Shown here piece by piece: positions 46,431-56,061 of a stretch of DNA of 64,000 nucleotides. The stretch comes from an uncultured Kordiimonas sp. (GTDB lineage: Bacteria; Pseudomonadota; Alphaproteobacteria; Sphingomonadales; Kordiimonadaceae). The translations under genes were made by a program, and so were the position numbers. Where the stretch lies: assembly GCA_947503575.1 (NCBI GenBank), contig CANNDZ010000001.1, forward strand, positions 1,736,001 through 1,800,000, given 5' to 3'. A model generated the notes under the pieces. That model was given only the letters and a program-made list of their open reading frames with translations. It was not told the origin of the DNA and ran no database searches. Position 1 is the stretch's first letter. Each line of letters begins with the position of its first letter.

Positions 46431-47246
46431 TTAATCCAGCAACGAAACGACAGCCTTCATCGAGGCATCGTCAGTTGGCATGCAGGTGGTATTGAAACCG
46501 GCATCAACATAATGGGTTTCGCCGGTAACACCGGAAGACAGGTCAGACAGCATATAAATCCCTGCACCGGCGACATCTTCAAGTGTGATATTGCGTTTCA
46601 GAGGGGAGTTTTTCTCATTGTATTTCAGAAGCATGCGGAAGTCACCTACACCTGATGCCGCAAGCGTTCGCATTGGTCCTGCCGATATGGCGTTTACGCG
46701 AATACCCTGTTCGCCAAGGTCCCGCGCCATATACCGTGTACTGGCTTCCAGCGCGGCTTTTGCTACACCCATAACATTATAGCGCGGCACAACTTTTTCG
46801 GCACCATAGTAGCTTAGCGTCAGCATGCTTCCACCATTGGACATCATTTTTTCAGCTCGTTGTGCGACCGCCACAAAACTGTAGGCCGAGACATTCATCG
46901 TCATCAGAAAGTTATCGAGACTAGTGTCAACGTAGCGGCCCTTTAGTTCATTTTTGTCGGAGTAGCCAATCGCGTGAACCAGAAAATCAAGCCGGTCCCA
47001 TTTTTTGTTCAATTTTTCAAACAGGGCATCGATAGACTCGCCTTTAGACACGTCACATTCCTCAAGGAAGTCAGACCCAAGAGACGATGACAAAGGTTCC
47101 ACACGCTTTTTCAGCGCGTCACCGACATATGTAAAAGCTAGTTCCGCTCCTTGTTCTGCGCATGCTTTTGCAATGCCCCATGCCATTGATCTTTCGTTGG
47201 CAACTCCCATGATAAGGCCGCGTTTGCCTTCCATCAATTTTGTCAT
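46431..47246 (-). CDS. fabI: Enoyl-[acyl-carrier-protein] reductase, FabI type
   Basis: 271 residues. SDR-like with the FabI nucleotide loop [17 protein letters not shown], the VHAIGYSD strand, the catalytic Tyr-x6-Lys ([12 protein letters not shown]) and [14 protein letters not shown]. It reduces trans-2-enoyl-ACP with NAD(P)H, the last step of each fatty-acid elongation round. Upstream on the same strand lie the BrkB and DnaJ family genes. Confidence 0.96.
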   Translation of the reverse strand: MTKLMEGKRGLIMGVANERSMAWGIAKACAEQGAELAFTYVGDALKKRVEPLSSSLGSDFLEECDVSKGESIDALFEKLNKKWDRLDFLVHAIGYSDKNELKGRYVDTSLDNFLMTMNVSAYSFVAVAQRAEKMMSNGGSMLTLSYYGAEKVVPRYNVMGVAKAALEASTRYMARDLGEQGIRVNAISAGPMRTLAASGVGDFRMLLKYNEKNSPLKRNITLEDVAGAGIYMLSDLSSGVTGETHYVDAGFNTTCMPTDDASMKAVVSLLD

Positions 47247-47327
47247 TTTATGCCCCTTCTTTAAGTCTTCTTGTGGCTTTGGTCTTATTCTGGTTTGCTG
47301 GTACCACAGCGTTGAGCGCTTCGCACC

Positions 47328-48263
47328 CTATATCTCGCTATCTACAGCGACCGTTTGCGCTGGCAAGTCTGCTGTTGTCTGTCCCTTTGCTTTTGAACGT
47401 ATGTTCCGCCGTCGACGGTTCATCACCGTATAGGCTGCATTCAATTCAGCACCGATCACAAAGCCAATGCTGACGAAAAAGCAAAACAGCTGAAGGATGA
47501 CAACGCCAGCCAGTGAGCCATAGGTCAGGTCATAATTGTCAACATACTTCAGATATACCGAAAGTCCTTTGGCAGTTGCCAGTAGCACCAGAAGGCTAAA
47601 CAGTGTTCCGGGTAGCCTGGATGCTTTTTTTACGCGCCGGGGTGTTAGCGACAGGTACATGGCATAAAGCCCCAGCATGATAAATGCCGGGCTAATCAGA
47701 AGGCTGAGGTAACGCCATAGTGCATCGACGCCCTCTGTTAAAAAGTCCGGAACCTGGCTGCTGGCCGCCATCAGCGGTGGCCCTAAAACCTGTATGGACA
47801 TGGCAATAATCACTGCGATCGCACCCAAAACAATAATTGCCAGGCTCTCCAGCCGTCTTATCCAGGCGGCGTTTGCATGTTCACGGCCGAAGGCTTTGAT
47901 AAGGGCGTCGCGCGCAGCTTCAACGCCAAATGCTGCTGTCCATATGGCGAACAGGATAGAACCGGTTAGAATGCGTGGGCCAGTGTTGGCGATGATGCCC
48001 TTTACTGGGCCATCAATCACGGAAGACACTTCAGGGGGCAAGACCTCAAACAAGAAGGTTATGGCTTCTAGTCCGCGCTCTGTCTGCCCAAGAAAGCCTG
48101 AAAGAGCGACCAAAAAGATAATGAAGGGAAACAGCGACAGCATGGTCAGAAAGGCCATATTGCCCGCCGCTGCCATGCCATGGTTGCGGCCAAACTGCTT
48201 TAAGGTGCGTTGGACGGCAAACATGTGCCGTTCCAGCAGCGGCATGTCGGCATTTTCTGTCAA
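47328..48263 (-). CDS. YihY/BrkB-family inner membrane protein
   Basis: 311 residues with about six membrane segments. Family markers: NHGMAAAGNMAFLTMLSLFPF at the first segment, VEAARDALIKAFGREHANAAW, and SLAGVVILQLFCFFVSIGFVIGAELNA near the C-terminus. The function is not settled (once called RNase BN, later refuted). Its start overlaps the DnaJ-family stop by four bases, so the pair is coupled. Confidence 0.87.
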   Translation of the reverse strand: MTENADMPLLERHMFAVQRTLKQFGRNHGMAAAGNMAFLTMLSLFPFIIFLVALSGFLGQTERGLEAITFLFEVLPPEVSSVIDGPVKGIIANTGPRILTGSILFAIWTAAFGVEAARDALIKAFGREHANAAWIRRLESLAIIVLGAIAVIIAMSIQVLGPPLMAASSQVPDFLTEGVDALWRYLSLLISPAFIMLGLYAMYLSLTPRRVKKASRLPGTLFSLLVLLATAKGLSVYLKYVDNYDLTYGSLAGVVILQLFCFFVSIGFVIGAELNAAYTVMNRRRRNIRSKAKGQTTADLPAQTVAVDSEI

Positions 48264-49189
48264 TTCAATCCTGCTTTCTTGCGCAAATCATTGCCGCCTT
48301 TGCCGTCCCAGTCTTTAATTGCTTTTTCCAATGCTGGATCACGCTGTGCCGGAGCCATTATTTTTAAGGCAACATACATATTACCGGTACCGGATTTTGC
48401 TTCCACACCTTTGCCTTTCAACCTCAGGCGAGTGCCACTAGATGAGTTGCGAGGAATGCGGATAGTTAGTTTCCCGCGTGGTGTGGGCACCTGAATATCT
48501 CCGCCCAGAATAGCTTCATCAATGGAAATGGGTAACTCCAGATGGATGTCGTTACCTTCGCGGCGAAAATGAGGGTGGGGTGCCACACGTATTTCTACCA
48601 GCGCATCGCCCTTTGGTCCGCTGCCCAACCCAGCTCCACCTTGGCCACTTAATCGGATGACCTGGCCGTTTTTTATACCTGCGGGAATTTTGATGTCGAC
48701 ACTACGGCCATCATTCAGGGTCAACCTGCGTGTTCCCCCGGTAATTGACTCCTCAAAGCCAATTGTCACTTCGTAACTGATATCCAGACCTTTGGATCTG
48801 GGCGCTTGTTGGCGTGTTCCAGGTCCACGCCGCCCCCGTGTAGACTTACCCGCGCCAGTAAACCTAAAAAACTCGGAAAAGACACTTTCTGCATCTTCCA
48901 TATCGAATTCATGCTGGGCACCACCAAAACCGCCGCGCCTGCCGCCGCCGAAAGTGGGTGCTTTTTCATTGCCGTTTTCGTCAATTTCTCCGCGGTCATA
49001 ACGACGGCGCTTGTCCTCATCACCAAGGATGGCATAGGCCGCGGATACTTCCTTGAACCTCTCAGCAATACGCTTGTCGTCCTTGTTCAAGTCCGGGTGC
49101 AGTTTTTTCGCTAGCGTGCGGTAAGCCTTTTTTATCTCGGCCGGGCTTGCTTGCTTCTCGATGTCTAAAATACTGTACAGATTTCGCAT
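48260..49189 (-). CDS. DnaJ-class co-chaperone, CbpA-like
   Basis: 309 residues. J domain at residues 1-65 with the HPD motif (LAKKLHPDLNKDDKR), a Gly-rich linker (GGGRRGGFGGAQ), then the two DnaJ C-terminal beta domains (ISYEVTIGFEESITGGTRRL, DIQVPTPRGKLTIRIP). No zinc finger, so it is the CbpA/type II kind. It stimulates a DnaK-type Hsp70. Divergent from pdxH. Confidence 0.9.
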   Translation of the reverse strand: MRNLYSILDIEKQASPAEIKKAYRTLAKKLHPDLNKDDKRIAERFKEVSAAYAILGDEDKRRRYDRGEIDENGNEKAPTFGGGRRGGFGGAQHEFDMEDAESVFSEFFRFTGAGKSTRGRRGPGTRQQAPRSKGLDISYEVTIGFEESITGGTRRLTLNDGRSVDIKIPAGIKNGQVIRLSGQGGAGLGSGPKGDALVEIRVAPHPHFRREGNDIHLELPISIDEAILGGDIQVPTPRGKLTIRIPRNSSSGTRLRLKGKGVEAKSGTGNMYVALKIMAPAQRDPALEKAIKDWDGKGGNDLRKKAGLN

Positions 49190-49383
49190 GATATTGTTTC
49201 TACTGACAAAACAGATTGTCGCTTAGTTTGCAGCGACTATATACTGCTGCATATCGTCGCTGCAATCGCCGCATTCAAGGTAACTTGTTATTCCGCTACT
49301 ATGCGCGACACTAAGCGCAGATATTGGTAGACATCCCGTGCCGTGCAAAGAACGGTAAAAGGATCAGAACAGAGAGGCTAACT

Positions 49384-49980
49384 ATGGGCAGTGCAACATT
49401 TCTGGAGCCCTTTACCCAAGCCAAAGAGTGGCTAACACACGCGGAAAAATCAGAAGTTAACGACCCAACCGCCATGGCGGTGGCGACTGTTAATAAGAGT
49501 GGTGCACCCAGCCTGCGGATGGTGCTTTTGAAGGCCTGTGACGAAAACGGTTTCGTTTTTTACACTAATTTTGAAAGCCGTAAGGGCGAAGAATTGCTGG
49601 CAAACCCTAATGCTGCACTGTTGTTTCACTGGAAAACATTGCGCCGCCAGATTCGCATAGAAGGCAAAGTGGAGGTTGTGAGCGACGAAGAGGCTGACGC
49701 CTACTTTGCCTCTCGTCCGCGCACAAGCCGTATCGGGGCATGGGCATCCAAGCAATCGCGGCCTATGGAAGGTCGGTTTGAGTTCGAGTCAGAGATTGCA
49801 CGTTACACGGCGAAGTTTGGCACTGGTGATATTCCCCGCCCCAACTTTTGGTCTGGGTTTCGTCTCGTACCGAGCTATTTTGAGTTTTGGCGTGACCGGA
49901 AATACCGGCTGCATGAACGCAAAACCTTCAAGCTCATCGACAAGCAAGACGGTTGGGAAACGGAAGAAATCTATCCTTGA
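49384..49980 (+). CDS. pdxH: Pyridoxamine 5'-phosphate oxidase
   Basis: 198 residues from the ATG at 49384 (AGAGAGG upstream); the frame opens at 49324 but the family start is near MGSATFLEPF. FMN-binding split-barrel: LRMVLLKACDENGFVFYTN, ESRKGEEL, SRIGAWASKQSRPM and the C-terminal FEFWRDRKYRLHER. It oxidises PNP/PMP to pyridoxal phosphate. Confidence 0.95.
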   Translation: MGSATFLEPFTQAKEWLTHAEKSEVNDPTAMAVATVNKSGAPSLRMVLLKACDENGFVFYTNFESRKGEELLANPNAALLFHWKTLRRQIRIEGKVEVVSDEEADAYFASRPRTSRIGAWASKQSRPMEGRFEFESEIARYTAKFGTGDIPRPNFWSGFRLVPSYFEFWRDRKYRLHERKTFKLIDKQDGWETEEIYP

Positions 49981-50092
49981 TGCTTTGACCCGGAAGGCAA
50001 TAGCGTTAGTTTAGGATCAAACTGACTGTGCCACTAATTCTGGCGCTTATTACGGGCCTTCCTTTCGGGCCATTCTTTCTGGGGAGAAGATC

Positions 50093-51544
50093 ATGGACGG
50101 CATGCATTACGTCGAAACACCCGAAGAAGATATCGCGGGCGTGCTTGCACGCCAACGGGAAGCCTACCTTGCCGAGGGCGAGGTAACGTTGGCCACACGT
50201 CAGGACAGATTAAAACGAGCCTTGGCCGTATTAATGGAGAACAAAGACGAATTTATTCGTCTGATTTCGGAAGATTTTGGCAATAGATCTGACGATACCA
50301 CGCTGTTTGCGGACATTGGGGGGAGTGCAAGCGCCTTAAAGGATGCCATCAAACACGTTGGTAAATGGATGCGGCCTGAAAAACGCCCGTTACAGTTTCC
50401 GCTTGGTCTTTTGGGTGCAAAAGCGCAGGTGGTGCCGCAGCCAAAAGGGGTTGTGGGTCTTATCACGCCATGGAACTTCCCATTGACAATGGTTTTTGTA
50501 CCGTTGGCGCAGATGCTGGCTGCCGGTAACCGGGTCGTCATCAAACCATCGGAGCACACGCCGCAAACGTCTGCCTTTTTTGCCAAGGTCTTTGCCGAAA
50601 AATTTGAAGAGACAGAGGTGGCGGTCATTAACGGTGCGGTTCAAACCAGTCAGGCGTTCGCCAAACAGCCATGGGACCATTTAATGTTCACAGGCGCGCC
50701 AGTTGTCGGCAAATTGATTATGCGTGCTGCCGCTGAAAACCTGACACCTGTTACGCTTGAACTAGGCGGAAAAAGCCCGGTTGTTGTCGGCGAGAGTGCC
50801 GACCTTGATATGGTTGCAGAGCGTGTCGCGACGATGAAGTTGCTCAACGCCGGTCAGATATGCCTCGCGCCTGATTATATTAATCTTAAGAAGGACAAGC
50901 GTGACGCTTTTGTCGACAGCTATTCTAAGACTGTTGAGCGCATGTACCCCAGCATGCTGGCTAACGACCAATATACGTCGATCATTTCGCCCCGACACCG
51001 TGAGCGACTTGAGGGGTATTTGGACGATGCGCGCGAGAAGGGGGCTGATGTAAGGGTTATTAACCCGGCGAATGAAGATTTCATCGGGCAAAACCAAGGC
51101 AACAAATTGCCTGCTGCGCTGATCTTGGACCCGACGGACGATATGAAAGTGATGCAGGAGGAAATTTTTGGTCCCATCCTGCCGGTTCGTACCTATGATA
51201 CCACAGACGAAGTCGTTGATTATGTTAATGAGCATGAACGGCCGTTGGCGCTGTATTATTTCGGTGAAGACGCTGCCGAGCAGAACAAGGTTCTGACCAA
51301 AACAACATCGGGCGGTGTTACCGTGAATGATGTTCTTTGGCACGGTGGGCATGAAAGTCTGCCATTTGGCGGCGTTGGCAATAGCGGTATCGGCGCTTAT
51401 CATGGTTACGATGGTTTCAAAGAGTTTAGCCATATGAAACCTGTGCTGAAGCACCCCTCCAAAACGAGTATTGGTCGCCTGCTGGGTGTCGTACCGCCTT
51501 ATACTGATAAGCTGAAGAAAAATGTTGATCGCATGACCAAATAG
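50093..51544 (+). CDS. Aldehyde dehydrogenase, coniferyl-aldehyde-dehydrogenase type
   Basis: 483 residues. ALDH fold with LITPWNFPLTMVFVPLAQML, VTLELGGKSPVVV (catalytic Glu) and NAGQICLAPDYI (catalytic Cys), and a hydrophobic tail with ESLPFGGVGNSGIGAYHG. The CAPDY-type active site is typical of the CalB/medium-chain-aldehyde group. It oxidises an aldehyde to the acid with NAD(P). An iron-type alcohol dehydrogenase follows 33 bases downstream, so an alcohol-aldehyde-acid sequence is suggested. Confidence 0.9.
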   Translation: MDGMHYVETPEEDIAGVLARQREAYLAEGEVTLATRQDRLKRALAVLMENKDEFIRLISEDFGNRSDDTTLFADIGGSASALKDAIKHVGKWMRPEKRPLQFPLGLLGAKAQVVPQPKGVVGLITPWNFPLTMVFVPLAQMLAAGNRVVIKPSEHTPQTSAFFAKVFAEKFEETEVAVINGAVQTSQAFAKQPWDHLMFTGAPVVGKLIMRAAAENLTPVTLELGGKSPVVVGESADLDMVAERVATMKLLNAGQICLAPDYINLKKDKRDAFVDSYSKTVERMYPSMLANDQYTSIISPRHRERLEGYLDDAREKGADVRVINPANEDFIGQNQGNKLPAALILDPTDDMKVMQEEIFGPILPVRTYDTTDEVVDYVNEHERPLALYYFGEDAAEQNKVLTKTTSGGVTVNDVLWHGGHESLPFGGVGNSGIGAYHGYDGFKEFSHMKPVLKHPSKTSIGRLLGVVPPYTDKLKKNVDRMTK

Positions 51545-51577
51545 ACTTGGTTGAGCCTGCTTTTGAGGGTGGGGAGT

Positions 51578-52732
51578 ATGTCTGACAGTTTCACATTTGA
51601 CGGTGTCGCTTCGATCATGGTTGAAGACGGGGCGGCGGCCAATCTTGGCAGGATAATGGCTGACCGCTATGCGCCAGTTAAAACGTTGATCGTGACCGAT
51701 GCGGGTATCACAAGTCTGGGTTTGGCAGATGCGACCCTTGCTTCACTTGAAAAAGAAGGGTTTACGCCCCTTGTTTTTGATCAAGTTATGGCCGATCCGG
51801 CAGAGAGCATCGTTCTGTCCGCCGCAGACCTTGCCGTACAGCATGGTGTAGGGCTGGTTATCGGTTTTGGTGGTGGCAGTTCCATGGATGTGGCGAAGCT
51901 GGTTGCCATTCTGGCACGCGGCGAACAAGCCCTTTCGGATATGTATGGTGTTGGCAATGTGCGCTCTTCCCGCTTGCCGCTCGTCCTAGTCCCTACAACA
52001 TCCGGTACAGGGTCGGAAGTAACCCCCATTTCGGTTGTAACAACCGGCGAGCATATCAAAATGGGCGTCTCTGACCGTGCCTTGTTTGCCGATATGGCCG
52101 TTATCGACGCTGTCCTAACCGCAGGTTTGCCGCGGCATGTCACTGCGGCCACCGGCATAGACGCTATGGTGCATGCCATTGAGGCTTACACCTCGCGCAT
52201 AAAGAAAAACCTGTTGTCAGACACACTTGCCATTCAGGCGCTTAAGATGCTGAGCGGCAACATTGTCCGCGCGTGTGAGTACCCGAACGACCTGGACGCG
52301 CGCCGCGCGATGCTGACCGGAGCAATGATCGCGGGCCAAGCGTTTGCCAATGCGCCTGTTGGCGCTGTTCACGCGCTGGCCTATGCATTGGGGGGGCGGT
52401 TCCATATCCCTCATGGTCATTCAAACTCGCTGGTTTTACCACATGTCCTGCGTTTCAATGCTTCTGTCGCAGCGCCGCTTTATGCAGAGCTAGCGACTGC
52501 TCTTGGATTGCCCGGGCAGGATGCGGCGCAAAAAACACAATCCTTCATTAACTGGTTGGTTGATTTGACCGCAGCAACCGGCATCGAAACACGCTTGCGC
52601 GATATGAAGATTGGCGAAACAGACCTGCCAATGCTTGCCGCGGATGCGATGGATCAAACACGGTTGCTTGTAAACAACCCCTGTGATGTGAGCGAAAGCC
52701 AAGCGCTCGAAATCTATCAGCAGGCCTGGTAA
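51578..52732 (+). CDS. Iron-containing alcohol dehydrogenase
   Basis: 384 residues from the ATG at 51578 (GGGGAG just upstream); 51551 in frame lacks a site. Group III ADH: VIGFGGGSSMDVAKLVA (NAD), PTTSGTGSEVTPISV, and metal ligands in MVHAIEAYTS and AVHALAYALGGRFHIPHGHSN. It oxidises or reduces an alcohol/aldehyde. The thioesterase gene starts directly after the stop. Confidence 0.92.
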   Translation: MSDSFTFDGVASIMVEDGAAANLGRIMADRYAPVKTLIVTDAGITSLGLADATLASLEKEGFTPLVFDQVMADPAESIVLSAADLAVQHGVGLVIGFGGGSSMDVAKLVAILARGEQALSDMYGVGNVRSSRLPLVLVPTTSGTGSEVTPISVVTTGEHIKMGVSDRALFADMAVIDAVLTAGLPRHVTAATGIDAMVHAIEAYTSRIKKNLLSDTLAIQALKMLSGNIVRACEYPNDLDARRAMLTGAMIAGQAFANAPVGAVHALAYALGGRFHIPHGHSNSLVLPHVLRFNASVAAPLYAELATALGLPGQDAAQKTQSFINWLVDLTAATGIETRLRDMKIGETDLPMLAADAMDQTRLLVNNPCDVSESQALEIYQQAW

Positions 52733-53167
52733 GTGTCTGAGAAAAGAGAAATATCAGGATATGCGCATCGCTGTGATATCCCGACCAGGTGGATGGATAA
52801 TGATGTGTATGGCCATATCAACAATGTCCAGTATTACAGTTTTTTCGACACAGCTGTGAACCAGTATCTAATCAATGAAGGGGTTCTGGATATCAATGCT
52901 GGCGATACGATTGGTCTGGTTGTCGAAACCGGCTGCCAGTATTACGCCCCCTTGGCATTCCCCGAAACAATCACCGCGGGCATAGGTGTGCAACATATCG
53001 GCACCAGCAGCGTGCGTTATGAGATTGGCCTTTTTAAAAAAGGTGAGCGAGAACCCGCCGCACAGGGATTTTTTGTCCATGTTTATGTGGACAGAGAGAC
53101 GCGCCGCCCCACTTCATTACCGGAAAACATGAGGAACGCGCTGGAAGCGATCAGGTTGCCTGATTAA
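52733..53167 (+). CDS. Acyl-CoA thioesterase, 4HBT hotdog family
   Basis: 144 residues, GTG start abutting the preceding stop. Single hotdog fold with the 4-hydroxybenzoyl-CoA thioesterase motif RWMDNDVYGHINNVQYYSFF (active Asp and the His-Ile-Asn-Asn turn). It hydrolyses acyl-CoAs; the substrate is not fixed. It belongs to the run 50093-55877. Confidence 0.87.
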   Translation: MSEKREISGYAHRCDIPTRWMDNDVYGHINNVQYYSFFDTAVNQYLINEGVLDINAGDTIGLVVETGCQYYAPLAFPETITAGIGVQHIGTSSVRYEIGLFKKGEREPAAQGFFVHVYVDRETRRPTSLPENMRNALEAIRLPD

Positions 53168-53201
53168 GCCCTGCGCATACTAGTAGTTACGGGGGAGTTT
53201 C

Positions 53202-54005
53202 ATGGACGTTAAGGATAAAGTGATTGTTGTGACAGGCGGCGCCAGCGGTATTGGCAAAGCACTCGCAGAGCTTTTTGCCGCTGAAGGCGCAAAATTTGTT
53301 GCTGTTGCTGATATGGACGATGACGGTGCAAAAGCTGTAGCGGACGGCATTGGTTCGCAGGCCAAGGCTTACAAGCTGGACGTCACCAATGAGGCAGCAG
53401 TTAAAGCCATGGTCGACGATGTCGCCGCAGTCGCCGGGCCGGTAGATTTGTATTTCTCCAATGCTGGTATCTTCTTTTCGGACGCGCCGGACTGGACAGT
53501 TATTTCGCAAACTAACGAGCAATGGCAAAAAATATGGGAAGTGAATGTTTTTGCTCATATTCTGGCATTGCGGGCCGTACTGCCGGACATGCTGGAACGT
53601 GAGGGCTGTGGCTTTATCGTCACCGCATCAGCAGCGGGGCTATTAAGCCAAATTGGTGATAGTTCCTATTCCACTACCAAACATGCTGCACTGGGTTTTG
53701 CCGAAAGCGTGGCTATCAATCACGGCGACGACGGCTTGTATGTTGCTGCCCTTTGCCCACAGGCGGTAAAGTCCAAAATGACCGCTGGTGGCGAAAATGC
53801 ATCGGCAGCAGGAGATGGAATGCTGGAAGCCGACGAATTTGCCCGACGCGTGCTGACGCAAATGCGGGAAGGGCGCTTCATGATCCGCACCCACCCCGAA
53901 GTTGAAGGCTACTTCAAGCATAAGGCAAATGATTATGATCGCTGGATTGGTGGCATGCGCAAAATGCGTCGTATGCAAATCGAAAAAACCGGCCGCCCGA
54001 TATAA
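53202..54005 (+). CDS. SDR-family oxidoreductase
   Basis: 267 residues, site GGGGGAG upstream. Classical SDR: VTGGASGIGKALAELFA, FSNAGIFFSD, a Ser in ITASAAGLL region and YSTTKHAALGFAES (YxxxK). NAD is more likely than NADP as the second strand ends in Asp (VAVADMDDD). Probably oxidises a hydroxyacyl compound in the same pathway as its neighbours; not shown. Confidence 0.9.
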   Translation: MDVKDKVIVVTGGASGIGKALAELFAAEGAKFVAVADMDDDGAKAVADGIGSQAKAYKLDVTNEAAVKAMVDDVAAVAGPVDLYFSNAGIFFSDAPDWTVISQTNEQWQKIWEVNVFAHILALRAVLPDMLEREGCGFIVTASAAGLLSQIGDSSYSTTKHAALGFAESVAINHGDDGLYVAALCPQAVKSKMTAGGENASAAGDGMLEADEFARRVLTQMREGRFMIRTHPEVEGYFKHKANDYDRWIGGMRKMRRMQIEKTGRPI

Positions 54006-54019
54006 AAGAGGACAGATAA

Positions 54020-54787
54020 ATGGATTATACCAAACTCATGGATTTCACCGATAAGGTGGTTTTTGTTAGCGGTTCTTCTCGTGGTATTGGCGAGGCAATC
54101 GTGCGGGCTTTTGCGGCTAATGGGGCCAGCGTAATTGTATCAAGCCGGGATCAGGCTGCGTGTGAAAAGGTTGCTGAGAGCATTCGTGAAAATGGTGGCA
54201 AGGCCCAGGCGAAAGCAGCGCATGCAGGCCGGATGGAGGATGTGGAATCTGTCTTCGAATGGATACAAAGTGAATATGGCCGACTGGATGTTCTGGTAAA
54301 CTGTGGCGGCACCAACCCATTTTACGGCTTGATTGGCGATACCCCGGAAGCAGCCTTCGATAAAACCATTGATGTGAACCTGAAAGGCCCGTTTTATCTG
54401 TCTTCCAGGGCGGTTAAAATGATGCAGAAGCAGGGTGGCGGTGCCATTGTGAATGTGGCGTCTATTAATGGTATTACACCCGGTCACCTGCAGGGTATAT
54501 ATTCCATGACCAAGTCCGCCATGATCAACATGACCAAGGCCTTTGCCAAGGAATACGGCGTTGATCATATCCGGGTAAATGCCATTTGCCCCGGTTTGAT
54601 AGACACCAAAATGACGGCAGTGTTCACCGCTCAGGAAGATCAGCTAAAACAATACACAGATACTTTTGCCATCAAACGCGCAGGCGTGCCCGATGATATG
54701 GTCGGCGGTGTATTGTATCTGGCATCTGACGCAGCAGCCTTCACAACCGGCACGACGCTTGTGATGGACGGTGGGCACTTGGCTTAG
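54020..54787 (+). CDS. SDR-family oxidoreductase, FabG-like
   Basis: 255 residues, AGAGGACAG upstream. FVSGSSRGIGEAIVRAFA, NCGGTNPFYG (an NCGG in place of NNAG), VNVASINGITPG and YSMTKSAMINMTKAFA, then ICPGLIDTKMTAVF and a DGGHLA end typical of FabG-like enzymes. The second strand ends VIVSSRDQ, suggesting NADP. It starts 14 bases after the previous SDR, whose cofactor is probably different, and its stop overlaps the upstream region of the kinase gene. Confidence 0.9.
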   Translation: MDYTKLMDFTDKVVFVSGSSRGIGEAIVRAFAANGASVIVSSRDQAACEKVAESIRENGGKAQAKAAHAGRMEDVESVFEWIQSEYGRLDVLVNCGGTNPFYGLIGDTPEAAFDKTIDVNLKGPFYLSSRAVKMMQKQGGGAIVNVASINGITPGHLQGIYSMTKSAMINMTKAFAKEYGVDHIRVNAICPGLIDTKMTAVFTAQEDQLKQYTDTFAIKRAGVPDDMVGGVLYLASDAAAFTTGTTLVMDGGHLA

Positions 54788-54800
54788 GATTAAGATAAAT

Positions 54801-55877
54801 ATGTCTGACGAACTTAACAAAACTACTCAGGTCCGCGAAGGCGAAGAACTGGATACGGCGATCGTTGATGGCGTGATGAAAGACCACATCGATGGCTTAA
54901 CCGGTGAGCCCGTTATCCGGCAGTTTGCGGGTGGTAACTCGAACCTGACCTACTCAATTCAATACGCAGACAGAAAATTTGTGCTTCGGCGACCTCCTTT
55001 TGGCACGCGGCCAAAATCGGGCCACAGCATGATCCGCGAATTCAAAGTTATGAATGCGCTGAAACCTGTTTTTCCGGCGGTGCCAGATACTTATTTCCAT
55101 ATCAGCGACGAAGACAGCCCTCTTGGGGCAGAATTTTATGTGATGGAACAGGTGCTGGGCCGCAAGCTGGAGCGCGATATCCCCAAAGAATGGGGCTTTG
55201 GTGAAGAAGAGGGACGCAAGCTGTGTCTGTCATTTTTCGATAAACTGATCGACCTGCATCAGGTGGATTTCAAGGCCATTGGTCTTGGTGATTTTGGTAA
55301 ACCCGAAGGCTATGTCGAGCGCCAGGTTATGGGTTGGAACAGGCGGTACGAAAAAGCCCTTACGGATGATGTTGAAACATTTGAAGACGTGCGGGGGTGG
55401 CTTGAAACCAATATGCCGGCAGGTGAAGTTGGTCATGCAATTCTGCATGGTGACTTCCGGCTTGATAACGTCATTCTGGATGAAAAAAATCCGTTTGAAA
55501 TTATCGCGGTTCTGGACTGGGAAATCAGTGCTCTTGGGGACCCGTTAATGGACCTTGGCAACACGCTGGCCTATTGGAGCCAGCCCAGCGACCCGGATGA
55601 GGTCAAGATGATGCGGATGCAGCCGTGTCTAGAGCCCGGTATGTTGACGCGTGAAGAAATTTGCGAACTTTATGCCAACAGAACGGGTTATGACCTGTCG
55701 TATTTCGACTATTATCATGTCTACGGCGTGTTCCGCCTTGCAGTCATTTTGCAGCAAATTTATTACCGCTACTATCATGGGCAGAGCAAAAACCCTGCGT
55801 TTGCGGCGTTTGCGGGTCGCACCAACTTGTTGGGCAATTATGCGCGTCAGCTCATCGAAAAATCCAGCATTGGCTAA
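54801..55877 (+). CDS. Phosphotransferase family protein, ACAD10/11- and LvaA-like
   Basis: 358 residues from the ATG at 54801; an earlier in-frame ATG (54771) overlaps the SDR end. Aminoglycoside-phosphotransferase fold: GGNSNLTYSI (P-loop-like), VLRRPPFGTRPKSGHSM, catalytic HGDFRLDNVILDE and metal-binding VLDWEISALGDPLMDLG. The RRPP...SAH-type region is that of the kinases linked to acyl-CoA dehydrogenases (the N-terminal half of ACAD11; bacterial LvaA phosphorylates 4-hydroxyacyl-CoA). Here SDR and acyl-CoA dehydrogenase genes are nearby, so an acyl-CoA kinase is a fair inference. Confidence 0.85.
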   Translation: MSDELNKTTQVREGEELDTAIVDGVMKDHIDGLTGEPVIRQFAGGNSNLTYSIQYADRKFVLRRPPFGTRPKSGHSMIREFKVMNALKPVFPAVPDTYFHISDEDSPLGAEFYVMEQVLGRKLERDIPKEWGFGEEEGRKLCLSFFDKLIDLHQVDFKAIGLGDFGKPEGYVERQVMGWNRRYEKALTDDVETFEDVRGWLETNMPAGEVGHAILHGDFRLDNVILDEKNPFEIIAVLDWEISALGDPLMDLGNTLAYWSQPSDPDEVKMMRMQPCLEPGMLTREEICELYANRTGYDLSYFDYYHVYGVFRLAVILQQIYYRYYHGQSKNPAFAAFAGRTNLLGNYARQLIEKSSIG

Positions 55878-55893
55878 ATTGTATCAACATTGT

Positions 55894-55899
55894 TATAAT
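55894..55899 (+). promoter_or_regulatory. Perfect -10 hexamer TATAAT
   Basis: TATAAT lies at 55894-55899, just after the kinase gene stop (55877). The -35 position (TGGCTA, 55871-55876, 17-base spacing) matches only partly. Transcription from here would start near 55906 and give a ~155-base leader before the gene at 56062. Confidence 0.45.
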
Positions 55900-55905
55900 T
55901 TGATT

Positions 55906-56061
55906 GTTTTCATTAGGCCCCGGTTAATGGGCTTGTTGTAGAAACAACGTCGGCAACGCAAAGGCAGATTGTATGCTAAAACCGTGGTAACCGCTCAGGG
56001 AAAGGGGCGCAGTATCCACACTGACGGGATAACCCGAAACCAGTGAGGGAGTGCAACTCTT
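55906..56061 (+). ncRNA. Structured 5' leader of unknown class
   Basis: Several nested helices can be drawn. CGGTTA (55921-55926) pairs with TAACCG (55988-55993) and encloses the hairpin GTTGT-AGAA-ACAAC (about 55934-55947). Downstream, CACTG / CAGTG (about 56019 and 56041) encloses CGGG-ATAA-CCCG. The string ACGCAAAGGC lies inside the first closed loop. It resembles no riboswitch class well enough to name. No T-tract is present before the AUG. Confidence 0.35.

Noticed and set aside
55906-56061. Known riboswitch (c-di-GMP-I, TPP or cobalamin)
   Set aside because: Only short strings agree (ACGCAAAG; CTGA..GGGATAA; AGGGAA). The order and helices of these classes are not reproduced, so it was left as an unnamed structured leader.
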